Below, one piece after another: positions 31,801 through 42,580 of a stretch of DNA of 64,000 bases. Under the pieces are notes generated by a model, which was given only the letters and a program-made list of their open reading frames with translations, ran no database searches and had not been told where the DNA came from. This DNA is from Pseudo-nitzschia pungens (lineage: Eukaryota > Bacillariophyta > Bacillariophyceae > Bacillariales > Bacillariaceae). The position numbers and the translations under genes were made by a program. The stretch's first letter is position 1. Each line of letters starts with the position of its first letter. The stretch lies in assembly GCA_037355855.1 (NCBI GenBank), contig CM074759.1, positions 5,952,001-6,016,000 of the forward strand, written 5' to 3'.

Positions 31801-33310
31801 ACAAGGAAAGCACGGCTTGTCGCCGATGGCCACAAGGTACAAGCCACAGCTAAGGAACATACCTTCAGCAGTGTTCCAAGCAGAGATTCAGTCCGTATCT
31901 TCTTCCTGTTGGCAGCGCTGAACAATTTGGATGTGCTGTCTGCGGACATACAGAACGCATATCTTACAGCGCCGATCAAGAAGAAGTACTATTTAGTTGC
32001 ACGGGCTGAAGATGGTTTCCCCCAGCATTTGGTAGGTCAGGTATGTAAGATCGTTCGGAGCACTGTATGGACTTCCTGTTGCAGGCGCGTCGTTCCGATC
32101 CTATTTGACCAAGCACCTACGAACGCTAGGATATCAACCCTGTAAAGCTGATCCTGACGTTCATATGCGAGTGGAGACACGAAAGGACGGCTCTAGGTAC
32201 TGGGCCTACCTGATTGCATACGTCGACGATATCATCTGTTGCAGTGAGGACCCCCGACGGCAGTTGGAAAGTATCGAGCAGCGCTTCACGCTGAAGGACG
32301 GGACTATAGAAGTTCCAACCCTGTATCTGGGCGCTGATGTCCATTCGCATGTGGTCGAAGACGATCCAATTCCCAAGTGGGCGATGTCCTCCGAGAAATA
32401 TGCTAAGAAAGCCATCGACGCAGTAGAGAAGGAGCTTGGCACCGAGCAGTATGGTTACAAGCACCTTCCGAACAAGGTGTCTACCCCGTTGACATCCGAT
32501 TATCGTCCAGAAGTTGATGTAACCGCCGAACTGGATCCAAGCAAGCAGAACTACTACCAAGGATTGATTGGCGTCTTGAGATGGTTGTGTGAACTTGGAA
32601 GACTTGATTTGGTCATGCCTGTATCCCTCATGTCCAGGTACCTAGCCCAAGCAAGAACAGGGCATTTGAACCAAGTATTGCACATGTTTGCCTATCTCAA
32701 GGCGCACGCTCGATCCAAGCTAGTATTTGACGAGACGCGTCCTGAAGTGGATGAAACCAGATTCCCCGACTGTGATTGGAGTGAGTTCTATCCAGATGCC
32801 AAGGAGGTATTGCCACCTGATGCTCCTGAACCCCTTGGGAAAGCAGTTATTATGAGCTGTTTTGTTGATGCGGATCATGCCGGATGCAAAGCAACAAGAA
32901 GGTCCCATACCGGAATTATCATCTTTGTAAACAGAGCCCCTATCCTGTGGTTCAGCAAACGCCAGACCACTGTCGAGACGTCAACCTTTGGTTCTGAGAT
33001 AGTTGCACTCCGAATTGCCATTGAACTGATTGAGGGTCTCAGGTACAAGCTCCGGATGATGGGCGTTCCTATTGAAGGTCCTACGAATGTGTACTGTGAC
33101 AACGAGTCTGTTGTTAAGAATACCACCAGACCGGAGAGCCCTTGCAACAAGAAGCACAACAGCGTCGCATACCACAAGGCGCGCGAGTCTATTGCTGCTG
33201 GAACAATTCGAATTGCAAAGGAGCCTGGTGAGACCAATATTGCCGACTTATTCACCAAGCTATTGAATGGTCCAGCTTTGAAAGAACACTGTGCCCGATG
33301 CATGTGGTAA
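28801..33310 (+). pseudogene. pol: Copia-2 pol, four frameshifts
   Basis: It contains all Copia-1 Pol domains: DSHADT protease, integrase triad YTDTW/SDG/QNRAE, chromo-like segment, RT with YVDD, and RNase H with FVDADHAG and LFTKLL. Extra single bases relative to Copia-1 lie near 29308 (GACTCTCCC), 29535 (GAGCCTGATC), 31255 (ATGTTTCTCTC) and 32056 (GTTCGGAGC). The Pro/Ala-rich spacer after the protease is also shorter in frame. All four shifts are insertions. They may be true inactivating changes, or sequencing/consensus errors, since the LTRs look new. Confidence 0.92.
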
Positions 33311-33956
33311 AGGAAAATTGCTCTAGCTGCACTATTTGGGGTACCTTTGGTCCCTGACAAGCAGCTCGGACGCAGAAGATTTTGAAGTCGATTTTGGAAC
33401 CAATCGATTCCGGATTTCGATTACGAGTTCTTCGATAGTTACGATTTTCGGAAGCAATCGATTTCGTTTTTTTTCGGAAGCAATCGAACGCAGCAGATTT
33501 CGGATTGTTCGAACGCAATGGATTTCGATACGAGCTTCCTGATCACTTCGATTTTCATTCCGGATTCGATATGATCTTATGTTATATGTTATGTATTTGG
33601 GAAGTCTCCGGTACACCGGTTCCGGGGACTATAAACTTGAACGACAATAGGCTGATTTATTGATCTCCTCGTACGTGTCGAGGAGTGGAACCAAAGGGCA
33701 AAATGTCCTATGGTCCCGCCCCCTTTTTTTTTGAACTACGAATCAGCCGGGCCTCTGATAGAAGAACTGCAATATTTGGATGCAGTTTGATCCTCTGACA
33801 AGTTACATGGATAGCATCCCTGAATTCTGTTATGATCCATCCAAGTGTCCTGGTACAGCAAGCAAGAGTATTGGTGTTCCCCTGGGAGTATCTGTTTCCG
33901 GGGACCTGGTATAGTTGCTTGCTCAGTACAGGAATACTAGCATGAATCACGGGGAC
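33311..33956 (+). other. Copia-2 3' non-coding region and polypurine tract
   Basis: About 640 bp equivalent to 23173-23811. The GATTTCG/GGAAGCAATCGA low-complexity part is rearranged compared with Copia-1. The distal 300 bp, with the CCGGTACACCGG stem and the three GGGGAC sites, are conserved. CACGGGGAC at 33948-33956 abuts the LTR. Confidence 0.75.
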
Positions 33957-34873
33957 TATGAAGATATTCAAGGTGGTGCTATGATCTGTGCTAGCAAGGC
34001 TCCTGTGTAGAAGGGCTACTGGGTCTACAGTCAGCAACACCCAGTAACTGACTAACAGGTGCTGAGCTGAGTGCTAGAGCTGTGTGCTAATTGCTAGCAT
34101 ACAGGCTCAGCAACAGGCTTAGCAACAGGCTTAGCAGCAGGCTTAGCAACAGGCTTAGCAGCAGGCTTAGCAGCAGACCTATCCTGTTTAGTATGGATGC
34201 TAGCAGAGTTTACTAGGGTCGCCGCGTACGATTTGTACCAATCGTACGTACCCCGAGTAAAGCACCTGTTATGGTGTAGCTAAATGCTACAGGGTTAGGG
34301 TTGCTAAGGCTACGAGATACTGGAAGATGCTAACCTACCATGATACCAATGCTAAGATATGATGCTACCGCCGGGGCCAGGTCATTGGTGTATAATATGT
34401 ACCATGACTGGATACCCGGCCCAAACAGTTACCAAACGTGCTAGCATAAGTGAGCTAGCACACGATTCGATCTAATTAATCGGATACTCCGATACGGTAC
34501 GCTACTCGTAGAATACAGTACCAGAGCTACAGGAGTTCTGTTATTATGCGAGTTAGCGAGTTAGCGAATCGATGTCACGATACAGAGCTGAGCGCTTTGG
34601 CTCAGCTCCCTTTTATTCACTCTTTCTTTTATGCTCTAAAATAAACACACCTATCATGCCCTCCTACCGATCGATTCCGATGTACCTCTAGGGAAGTGCT
34701 TTGTATTGCTTGAGTGTATGCAATAGGCCTTGAACAGTCCACTGTAGACTCACGATTTGCCAGGACTTTACGTCTTATTATTGTTAAGGCTTTCCCCTAT
34801 TTTTCAGTACGCAGTACAAGATGTTTATCTACGATTAGACCCCGAAGACCGCTGACGAGCGGATATCAACACA
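33957..34873 (+). repeat. Copia-2 right LTR
   Basis: Identical by eye to the left LTR, apart from one fewer 12-bp AGGCTTAGCAAC unit. TACA follows as the target duplication. Confidence 0.93.
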
Positions 34874-35238
34874 TACACATACTAACAGCGACCTCGCCTC
34901 TTTGATTCTGCTATTTGTTCAGTTGCTCGATGCTTTGTTTGGTTGAGTTGGTTGCCAAGTCACCACTCCACGCACGATCGATCAGCAACAGCAGCAGCAG
35001 CAGCACCAAAACCGACACATAATTTTCTACAGCACCTCCAGTACAGATTCTACCGTACAGCAAGTACAGCAAAACCGACAACGATCTGTTCTCCCAGCTC
35101 CATTGCAAGGCCCCTAAGTATATCTTATACTTAATGTTCTACACTGTTTCCAAGCTGCTTAAGTGATTCTCACTTAATGTTCTACATTCTTCGAAGTTCC
35201 TTGCTAAGTCCTCTTTTAAGTCTTTTCAAGTCGAAGTT

Positions 35239-36541
35239 CACCTGTTGCACTGCTCTGGTGAGTATCTTTGATATTGCTTCTGGCTCTATCACCATTGCTT
35301 TGGATGGTGACACAGCTCTCAAACAGGCTCAGGGATCTTGGCCATTGGTTATTTCCCAAAAGTCTTTTGATTATGTTTATGTCATCAGAAACATGATTTC
35401 TGCCCTGCCAATTTCTGTGAACTTTCAGTGGGTTCAGGGGCATCAAGCTGGAATCTTTCTTGATTGGTGGGCACTTCGCAATCATCAGGTTGACAGCATG
35501 GCAAAGGCCTTTCTCTCTGTCCATAGAGCTTCTGCCCATCACTATCCCAGACTTGTGTTTGAGCCCTGGGCCTTTTCTCTAAATGGATGCAAGTGTTCAA
35601 GGTTTGATCAGAATGCTTTGCATGTTGCTATTTCCGGTCCTCCTCTTCTTAAATATTGGCAGACCCACCATGATATCCCCATTCCACAACCTGTTCTGAG
35701 TTCCATCCATTGGTGTGCCCATCTGACTGCCTTCAAGCGCCTACCTCCTGGCATGCAAAGGTGGTTTGTCAAATTTGCTTCTGGATGCATTGGTGTTGGC
35801 AACCAACTCCTCCACTACCAGTATCAGGATCACTCCAGGTGCCCATTGTGTGATGCAGACAACGAGAAGGTTTCTCATGTGCTCTCCTGCAAGGACACTG
35901 GGGCAGTACAGCACAGTGTGTCAGCTTTCAAGGGACCACTGCAGAAGAGGCTTGAAGTTGAACAAACTGATCCATCATTGGTTGCTGCCATTGTGGATCT
36001 TCTCACCAGAGTTCGGAAGGGCCAGAACATTTATCCATCATCCTACTCACTTGCAATTGCGTCTGCTGTCAGGGCACAGAGGACTATTGGCTGGCACAAC
36101 TGGCTTCTGGGTAGGTGGTCTCCTCGCTGGTATCAAATCCAGGCTGACTACTACTCCCACATTGGAAGCAAGCGCTCTCCCAAACGTTGGGCTACAGCTA
36201 TCATCCATCAGTTCTTTCTTACCTCCTGGGATCTTTGGACCTATAGGAATGAACGACTCCATGGTCCTGGGGGTACCCTGGATGCTGAACAACACCAATC
36301 TCTTGATGCTTCCATCACCTCTGAATTGGCAATTGGTGCAGCTGGTGCACTTCCCCAGTCACACTCCCTGTTACAAACCCCTTTCCACGTCCTACAAGGT
36401 TACACCCTGACTGCCAAGCGGCAGTGGCTTGCAACCATCCACCTTGCAAGGAAGCAGTATGCAGCGCCTGTCCCACCAGTGCAGCCATACCAACAAGAGG
36501 CTGCTCTTCTCAGAGCCTGGCTTACTGGACCTCAGGGTTGA
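35239..36541 (+). pseudogene. LINE-B ORF2 C-terminal part (late RNase H to C-terminus)
   Basis: Open in frame from the junction at 35239 to TGA at 36541, covering the end of RNase H (ALDGDTAL, QWVQGHQ, VDSMAKAF), the Cx2Cx8Hx3C finger and the C-terminal domain. The frame is also open upstream into the 5' fragment (to 35177), which is a chance fusion. The catalytic Glu of RNase H and all of the RT are missing. Confidence 0.88.
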
Positions 36542-36840
36542 TTACACTTTGTACCTTGGTTTTGTCTTCTGTTCCTGCTTCTTATCCTGTCCCATCCCTT
36601 TTGATACTGGATCTTATCCCAATATCTTCATTCCTATTTCACTTTCTCTCAAGTCCCTATTTTGTGGGACTTGTTTGTCTTTTTCCCTGCTTGATGTTCA
36701 AGGTTTGTTTGAAAATTTGTCGTTCTACCACTTGGGGTCCTGACTCTATGATGGAGGCGACGTTAAAGTCTGGTTACAGACTGAGTAATTTAGTTTCACC
36801 TTTGGTGATTAAAGTTATTTAAATACGTATATTATTATTA
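36542..36840 (+). other. LINE-B 3'UTR and tail
   Basis: Standard family 3'UTR with AGTCTG-GTTA-CAGACT, TCACC-TTT-GGTGA, and the tail ATTTAAATACGTATATTATTATTA. Confidence 0.88.
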
Positions 36841-36841
36841 T

Positions 36842-37531
36842 ATTGGAAGCAAGCGCTCTCCCAAACGTTGGGCTACAGCTATCATCCATCAGTTCTTTCT
36901 TACCTCCTGGGATCTTTGGACCTACAGAAATGAACGACTCCATGGTCCTGGGGGTACCCTTGATGCTGAACAACATCAATCTCTTGATGCTTCCATCACC
37001 TCTGAATTGGCAATTGGTGCAGCTGGTGCACTCCCCCAGTCACACTCTCTTTTACAAACCCCTTTCCAAGTCCTACAAGGTTACACCCTGACTGCCAAGC
37101 GGCAGTGGCTTGCAAACATACACCTTGCAAGGAAGCAGTATGCAGCACCTGTTCAACCTGTGCAGCCATACCAACGAGAGGCTGCTCTCCTAAGAGCCTG
37201 GCTTACTGGACCTCAGGGTTGATTACACTTTGTACCTTGGTTTTGTCTTCTGTTCCTGCTTCTCATCCTGTCCCATCCCTTTTGATACTGGTTCGAATCC
37301 CAATATCATCCCTTCTCATTTTCTCTCAAGTCCCTTTTTTGTGGGACTTGTTTTGTTCATATCCCTGTCTGATGTTCAAGGTTTGTTTGAAAATTTGTCG
37401 TTCTACCACTTGGGGTCCTGACTCTCTGATGGAGGCGACGTTAAAGTCTGGTTACAGACTGAGTAATTTAGTGTCACCTTTGGTGATTAAAGTTATTTAA
37501 ATACGTATATTATTATTATTTTTTTTATTAT
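36842..37531 (+). mobile_element. 5'-truncated LINE, C-terminal ORF2 and 3'UTR only
   Basis: Starts inside ORF2 at the IGSKRSPKRW stretch, directly after the LINE-B tail. It is open to TGA at 37222 (about 126 residues of the C-terminal domain). The 3'UTR ends with both hairpins and a long T/ATT tail (37507-37531). Being only about 690 bp, it is a dead-on-arrival insertion. Confidence 0.88.
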
Positions 37532-38407
37532 TTCAAGTCTACTGCCCTGCTGGACCATAATTGTTTTCAATTATGGACCTACTGTTTTTCTGACCCAAGC
37601 CCCAAAGCTGCTAAGTATATGTTACTTAACGTTCCACCAACAACAACATATACCCCTCCAGTTCACAGTACAGCTGAGACCTGTTTTCAAGCCTACAGCC
37701 CTGATGGTTCATAAGTGTTATCACTTAGAGCCCCTGTTTCCAAGCTACTACGGGAGAGCAAGTTCAAGTTCAAACAGAAGGCCAGCTGTTATGAATTTGA
37801 ATTTGGTAGTAGGCTCCACTGCCTCTAAGTGTTGTGCAGTACACCGTACACGAGCATTACCTGGGAACTTTTGCTCGTGTTCTTTTGATGTACCTGTTCT
37901 TCTGATGTACCATACGGTATGGGAATGTGTTTGGGGATGACTACTCACATTACTGATGCTGCCATCCAGCATTCAGAGAGGAGTTTTGCTTTTGTCCGCT
38001 GACCACTAGCATTACTGATACTATGTATCTCGGGAAGGGTTTTGCTTGTGTCGACTGACCACTAGCATTACTGATGCTTTACAGCAGCATTCAAGGGACA
38101 GTTTTGCTTGTGTCTTTCCCTTTCACGTTCTTGTTACCCTGTCTCCTGTACGCTTTGCAACAGCAGTGTCTGTTGTGCTCTGGACTGGTTCGTTTTTTTC
38201 CTGTTTCTTACCAAGGTTCGTTTGCAAAATAGTCGTCTTTACAACCTGGGGCCTAAATCCCCCATGGTTGAGGCGACGCGTCATTCTACAACTTGGGGTC
38301 CTGACTCTTCGATTGAGGCGCCGATAAAGTCTGGTTACAGACTGAGTAGCTTTTAACCACCTTCGGTGGATTTTCCTACTTAAATAAGTATATTATTATT
38401 ATTATTA
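37532..38407 (+). mobile_element. N1, 5'-truncated copy of the non-coding LINE partner
   Basis: It matches the 3' half of N3 (about 47765-48661). It begins in the last 150-bp unit with the hairpin CCATAATTG-TTTT-CAATTATGG. The TTTGCTTGTGTC/CACTAGCATTACTGATG repeats follow, then the 3' module AGTCTG-GTTA-CAGACT, CCACC-TTC-GGTGG and a TTAAATAAGTATATTATT tail. There is no coding capacity: short frames in it are not shared with N2 or N3. Confidence 0.85.
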
Positions 38408-38423
38408 CCCCACGGTTGTAGCA

Positions 38424-39108
38424 TCATTGCATAATATCGAGGTGAAATATCTTCATAGGGCTTGACTGCTGGGGACCTGACTGCTGGGGACCTGACTGCT
38501 GGGGGCCTGACTGCTGGGGTCTGGACTGCTGGGGCCTTGACTGCTGAGCACCAGAATGCTGAGCGTCTGACTGCTGGGGCCTTGGCTGTGGGAGGCCTGA
38601 CTGCTGGGAGCCTGACTGCTGGGGGTCTGATGGCTGGGGGTCTGACGGCTGGGGGCCTGACAGCTGCTGGGGGGTCTGACTGCTGGGGGCCTGACAGCTG
38701 AGGGCAGACTGCTGGAATGCAAGCCGCTGAGAGGCTGCTGGCTTAGAAACAGACTGCATGGAATCCTCTGGAACAGACTCAGTGCCCAGCATGACAACAC
38801 CAGAAAGCACACTTGCAGAGGAAGAAACAGAAGAAGAGGAAGACATCTCATTAACAGAAGGCTCATTCTGAGAGGAGGTGGATGAGGATGAGAATGAGGA
38901 CAGAGCATGAGCAGGGGAAGGAGTGGCACGAGCAAATGAGGCAAGAGCATGTCTTGGAGGAGTTTTCCGCACAAAAGGACGCTTCGTGGACCGATACCCA
39001 GAGACAGACTGAGCAGAGGATGAGGGCGTTGAAGGTAGGGGGGGGCCTTTTCTTCCTGGAAGCAACTGAGGTGGTGGGCAACCCCTCACTGGAAGGGGGA
39101 GAAGGCAT
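38424..39108 (-). pseudogene. LINE-F ORF1 N-terminal fragment, frameshifted
   Basis: The ATG at 39106-39108 opens with MPSPPSSEGLPTTSVASRKKR, which aligns with MPPSPTKGRPTSQTASRKKR of LINE-D. It therefore marks the true ORF1 start in both. A run of eight G near 39038-39045 shifts the frame. Downstream the other frame continues with STKRPFVRKTPPRH, a Ser-rich stretch (SSSSSVSSSA) and a Gln/Ser/Pro repeat (PQQSG, SQQSG units), all matched in LINE-D ORF1. It is truncated after about 225 residues. The open frame upstream to 39299 is 5'UTR. Confidence 0.82.
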
Positions 39109-39888
39109 TGTACTGGAAGGGGACAGTGGGGCTTGGTACCAAAGGCTTCTGAAAAGAGTGAGGGATCAGGGGGGCTGTAGGCTGGGAAAAAGGGTACAGC
39201 AGCAACAAAAAGGCAAACCTTGGTCTGGACAAAGAAAAACACCTTGGGGAACCAAAAGAGTACTGGAGCAATCCCAGAAAAGTCACCTTTGAAACCCACA
39301 GAGGTGTGCTGGAGTTATAAAAGTAGGGAGCTGTACCAGTAGGCTTCAACGCGAGAGCAAGGAGAATAAAATTAATATGCAAGTTTGAAAAATTTTCAAC
39401 CAGGGGAGCTGTACACCAGATAGGAGAATTTGAACCAGATATGATTCGAAATGGTACACTTAAGCACCAGGGAGCTGATAGCTTGAAAACAAGGGCTCTA
39501 GTAAGAGCACTTAGGGACAGGAGATATCAATGACAGGGCACACTTAAAAGGCTCAGGAGGAAACTTGAAGTTCAAACTCGCGAGTACTTATATAAGTGGA
39601 AACAGTATCCAGGGGAAATTGGCTTGAAAACAGGGACCTTGAGCAATACACTTAGGGACCAGGGAAGCTGCTTGCTGGAAAACAGTCACTTAGGGATCAG
39701 GGAACTCGCAAACACTTAGCGACCAGGGAAACTGTAGTCTTGAAAACAAGGGGCAATAGTAGCTGTAGTCTTGGAAACAAGAAAGCACTAAGTAGAAGGT
39801 ACTTAGGGATCAGTTAGTCTTGGCTTGAAAACAGATGTAGTAAGGGGAGCCTTAAGCGGAAACACTTAGGGACTAAGGGGCTGGGCTA
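39109..39888 (-). other. LINE-F 5'UTR, proximal part
   Basis: Contains a 5'UTR segment shared with LINE-D and LINE-G (about 39210-39300), then an array of CTTAGGGACCAGGGAAGCTG and TTGAAAACAGGG blocks. CACTTA/TAAG half-stems occur about every 60-75 bp. No gene is seen. Confidence 0.75.
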
Positions 39889-39908
39889 GGAAACAGGGGA
39901 GCTTATAA
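39889..39908 (+). repeat. N2 target duplication, copy next to the N2 tail
   Basis: GGAAACAGGGGAGCTTATAA, repeated exactly at 41893-41912 on the other side of N2. The interrupted sequence is the LINE-F 5'UTR. Confidence 0.93.
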
Positions 39909-41892
39909 TTAATTAATTAATATACTTATTTAAGTAGGAAAATCCACCGAAGGTGGTTAAAAGCTACTCAGTCTGTAACCAGACTTTATCGTCGCCTCAA
40001 TCGAAGAGAGGTTAGGCCCCAAGTTGTAGAACGACGCGCCGCCTCAACCATGGGGAATAGGCCCCAGGTTGTAAGGACGACTATTTTGCAAACGAACCTT
40101 GGTAAGAGACAGGAAAAAAAAAACGAACCAGTCCAGAGCACAACAGACACTGCTGTTGCGAAGCGTACAAGAGACGGGTGACAAGAACGTGAAAGGGAAA
40201 GACACAAGCAAAACTGTCCCTCCAATGCTGGTGAGCAGCATCCGTAATGCTAGTGGTTAGCTGACACAAGCAAAACCCTTGCTTAGATAAATAGTATCTG
40301 TAATGCTAGTGGTCAGCGTACAAAAGCAAAACTCCTCTCTGAATGCTGGATTGCAGCATCAGTAATGCGAGTATTCATCCCCAAACACATTCCGGTACCG
40401 TAACCTCACCCTATGGTACATCAAAAGAACACGGGCAAAATTTCCCAGGTAATGCTCGTGTACCATGTACTGCACAACACTTAGAGGCAGTGGAGCCTAC
40501 TACCAAATTCGTAACAGCTGCTGCTGAGGACATCTGCTGCTGTCCTCCTGTTAGAACGTCGTAGTAGCTTGGAAACAAGGGCTCTAAGTGATAACACTTG
40601 AATACCATAAGGGCTGTAGGCTTGAAAACAGATCACAGAACTGGCGGGGTATATGTAGGTGGTGAAGCGTTAAGTAACATGTACTTAGCAGCTTTGGGGC
40701 TTGGGTGAGAAAAACAGTAGGTCCATAAGCGAAAACACTTATGGTCCAGCAGGGCAGTAGACTTGAAAACAGATGACAGTTGAAGTGTGCACCTGACAGG
40801 GTTATGTAGGTAGGAGAGCCTTAAGCAAGCTGTACTTAGCGGCTTTGGGGCTTGGGTAAGAAAACAGTAGGACCTTAAGTGAGAACACTTATGGTCCAGC
40901 AGGGCAGTAGACTTGAAAACAGATGACAGTTGAAGAATGCATCTGAGAGGTATATGTAGGTAGGAGAGCCTTAAGCGAACTGTACTTAGTGGCTTTGGGG
41001 CTTGGGTCAGGAAACAGTAGGTCCATAAGCGAAAACAATTATGGTCCATCAGGGCAGTAGACTTGAAAACAGATGACATTTACACTGTACACCTCAGAGG
41101 GTTATGTAGGTGGTGGAGCCTTAAGCAAACTGTATTTAGTGGCTTTGGGGCTTGGGTCAGGAAACAGTAGGACCCTAAGCGAAAACACTTATGATCCAGA
41201 AGGGCAGTAGACTTGAAAACAGATGACATTTATACAGTACATCTGGGAGGTATATGTAGGTAGTCGAGCCATAAGCGAGCTGTACTTAGTGGCTTTGGGG
41301 CTTGGGTCCAGAAACAGTAGGACCATAAGTGAAAACACTTGTAGTCCAGCAGGGCAATGGACTTGAAAACAGATGACAGCTGGAATTTCTTGTAGAAATA
41401 TTCCTACAGTGGAAGGGGCTGTTCGTGAACTTCGACTTGAAAAGACTTATGAGGACTCAGCAAGGAACTTCGAAGAATGTAGAACATTAAGTGAGAATCA
41501 CTTAAGCAGCTTGGAAACAGTGTAGAACATTAAGTATAAGATATACTTAGGGGCCTTGCAATGGAGCTGGGAGAACAGATCGTTGTATGGTAGAATCTGT
41601 ACTGGAAGTGCTGTAGAAAATTATGTGTCGGTTTTGGTGCTGCTGCTGCTGTTGCCGATGGATCGTCGGGGGTGGTGAATTGGCAACCAACTCAACCAAA
41701 CAAAGCATCGAGCAACTGAACAAATAGCAGAATCAAAGAGGCGAGGTCGCTGTTAGTATATGTAGGTCCTGGGGTTGTGATTGGGGGTGTAAAAGGAAGC
41801 GAGATATCGCATGGTAAAGTTGTGTAGAAATCTACGTATTTTTAGTACTGGAACATCGGAACGTCGGACAAAATGCGCGATGCGCAAATTGT
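39909..41892 (-). mobile_element. N2, complete non-coding LINE-like retroelement
   Basis: It is 1984 bp, bounded by a perfect 20-bp target duplication. On the minus strand it starts ACAATTTGCGCATC (41892) and ends with AGTCTG-GTTA-CAGACT, CCACC-TTC-GGTGG and a TTAAATAAGTATATTAATTAATT tail (39909). Both termini are LINE-like, and the long target duplication shows target-primed insertion. There is no long open frame and no RT. The middle is a tandem array of 150-bp units, each with a hairpin. It is best described as a non-autonomous derivative of the LINE-F subfamily mobilised in trans. Confidence 0.88.
40690..41400 (-). repeat. 150-bp tandem array in N2
   Basis: The anchor ACTTGAAAAC recurs at 40761, 40911, 41061, 41211 and 41361, a spacing of exactly 150 bp each time. 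Each unit holds a stem of GGACC-type ends with TAAGTG/CACTTA arms around a 4-base loop, followed by GGGGCTTGGGT and GTATATGTAGG blocks. Units differ by substitutions but almost no indels. Confidence 0.92.
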
Positions 41893-42370
41893 GGAAACAG
41901 GGGAGCTTATAAGTGATTAACACTTAAGGAGCAGGGGGGCTATTGGCTTGAAAACAGGGAGGGAACTAAAAGATATGCTCTCGCAAGCTTGAGACTACTT
42001 GCAAAGACTTAGGGATCAGCAAGTGGGAACCTTCTAGAAGGGAGGGGTATGTACTATGTGCTCGACAACTTTAACTTGAAAAGACTTACGGAACTCAGCA
42101 AGGGACCTTGAAGAATGTAGAACGTTAAGTGGATAGCACTTAGGGGGGCTTGGAAAGAATGTAGAGTATTACGTAATAGTGTACTTAAGCACCTTGGAGG
42201 GGGATTGTGAAAACAGATTGAAAACCGAGCTTGGAGACAAAGCAAAGCAAAGATCAGCTGTAGAAATTAGTACTTAAATTGCTGTAGAAATCATGTGCTG
42301 CCAAAACTTGTTGCTGCCGAAGCTTGTTGCTGCCAAATCGACTCTGATCGACAATGAAACAAGCAACCCA
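41893..42370 (-). other. LINE-F 5'UTR, distal part
   Basis: Continues from 39908 after the N2 target duplication. It matches the LINE-D 5'UTR from about 61825 to 62230, including the hairpin TTAAGTGGAT-family stem at 42128 and the GCTGTAGAAA block, but stops about 200 bp short of the 5' terminus. The CTTGTTGCTGCC triplet-like repeats here correspond to the LINE-D sequence at 62180-62200. Confidence 0.78.
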
Positions 42371-42580
42371 ATGTTACCCTGTCTGCTGTACACTTTGAAA
42401 CAGCAGTGTCTACTGTGCTCTGGACTGGTTCGTCTTTCCCTGCTGGTTACCAAGGTTTGTTTGAAAAATTGTCATTTTACAACTTAGGGCCTAAACTCTC
42501 TTTCATTGAGGCGACGATTAAGTCTGGTTACGGACTGACTAGCTTTTAACCCCCTTTGGTGGATTTTCCTACTATTATTA
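42371..42580 (+). repeat. N-type 3' end fragment, diverged
   Basis: Matches the last 210 bp of N1 and N3 with more substitutions. The first 3' hairpin is AGTCTG-GTTA-CGGACT, keeping pairing through a G-T pair. The second is weakened (CCCCC-TTT-GGTGG), and the tail is ACTATTATTA. Confidence 0.78.

Larger units (their letters stand above)
24993..34873 (+). mobile_element. Copia-2, LTR retrotransposon with frameshifted genes
   Basis: It is 9.88 kb, with the same layout as Copia-1. The LTRs are 929 and 917 bp; by eye they differ only by one 12-bp repeat unit. The target duplication is TACA (24989-24992 and 34874-34877). Despite LTR identity, gag has one and pol four single-base insertions relative to Copia-1, so this copy as given cannot make a full Gag-Pol. 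It sits inside the 5' fragment at 24862-35238. Confidence 0.95.
24862..35238 (+). repeat. LINE/N-type 5' end fragment, split by Copia-2
   Basis: The pieces are 24862-24992 and 34874-35238, about 490 bp without Copia-2. It begins ACAATTTGCGC, the terminus of N2 and N3, and continues through the region with hairpins TTAAGTATA-TCT-TATACTTAA and TTAAGTGA-TTC-TCACTTAA, ending at GTCGAAGTTCAC. LINE-B ORF2 then resumes. Only the 5' part of an element is present. With the inverted 88-bp 3' end it looks like a twin-primed insertion that removed about 2.26 kb of target. Confidence 0.75.
11897..36840 (+). mobile_element. LINE-B, split by Copia-1 and by an inverted LINE-type insertion
   Basis: The pieces are 11897-14670, 24732-24773 and 35239-36840. 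Together they read as one plus-strand LINE starting in ORF1 and ending with a 3'UTR and TTA tail. Copia-1 sits between the first two pieces with a GAGG target duplication. The second and third pieces are not contiguous: about 2.26 kb of ORF2 (LINE-A positions 3632-5892) is missing where the inverted insertion lies. That the third piece belongs to the same element is inferred from strand, order and non-overlap. Confidence 0.75.
38409..42370 (-). mobile_element. LINE-F, 5' part of a second LINE subfamily, split by N2
   Basis: The pieces are 38409-39908 and 41893-42370. On the minus strand it reads 5'UTR, then the ORF1 start, and stops within ORF1 at about 38409. The 5'UTR has the same hairpin-array style as LINE-D (CTTAGGGACCAGGG and TTGAAAACAGG blocks). 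ORF1 differs substantially from LINE-D. It adjoins a plus-strand N-type 3' end at 42371, so this may be the inverted 5' half of one twin-primed insertion. Confidence 0.75.

Noticed and set aside
34978..35010. Functional poly-Gln coding repeat from CAG units
   Set aside because: The CAG run lies in a non-coding LINE/N 5' region and is not within a conserved frame.
38424..39299. A 291-codon open frame as a host gene
   Set aside because: Its C-terminal part aligns with LINE ORF1 and its N-terminal part is 5'UTR. A G-run frameshift separates the true start from the rest.
40633..41079. A 148-codon repetitive open frame in N2, with similar frames in N3
   Set aside because: The 150-bp period is a multiple of three, so frames stay open by repetition. 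The frames do not agree between copies and there is no codon-like conservation.
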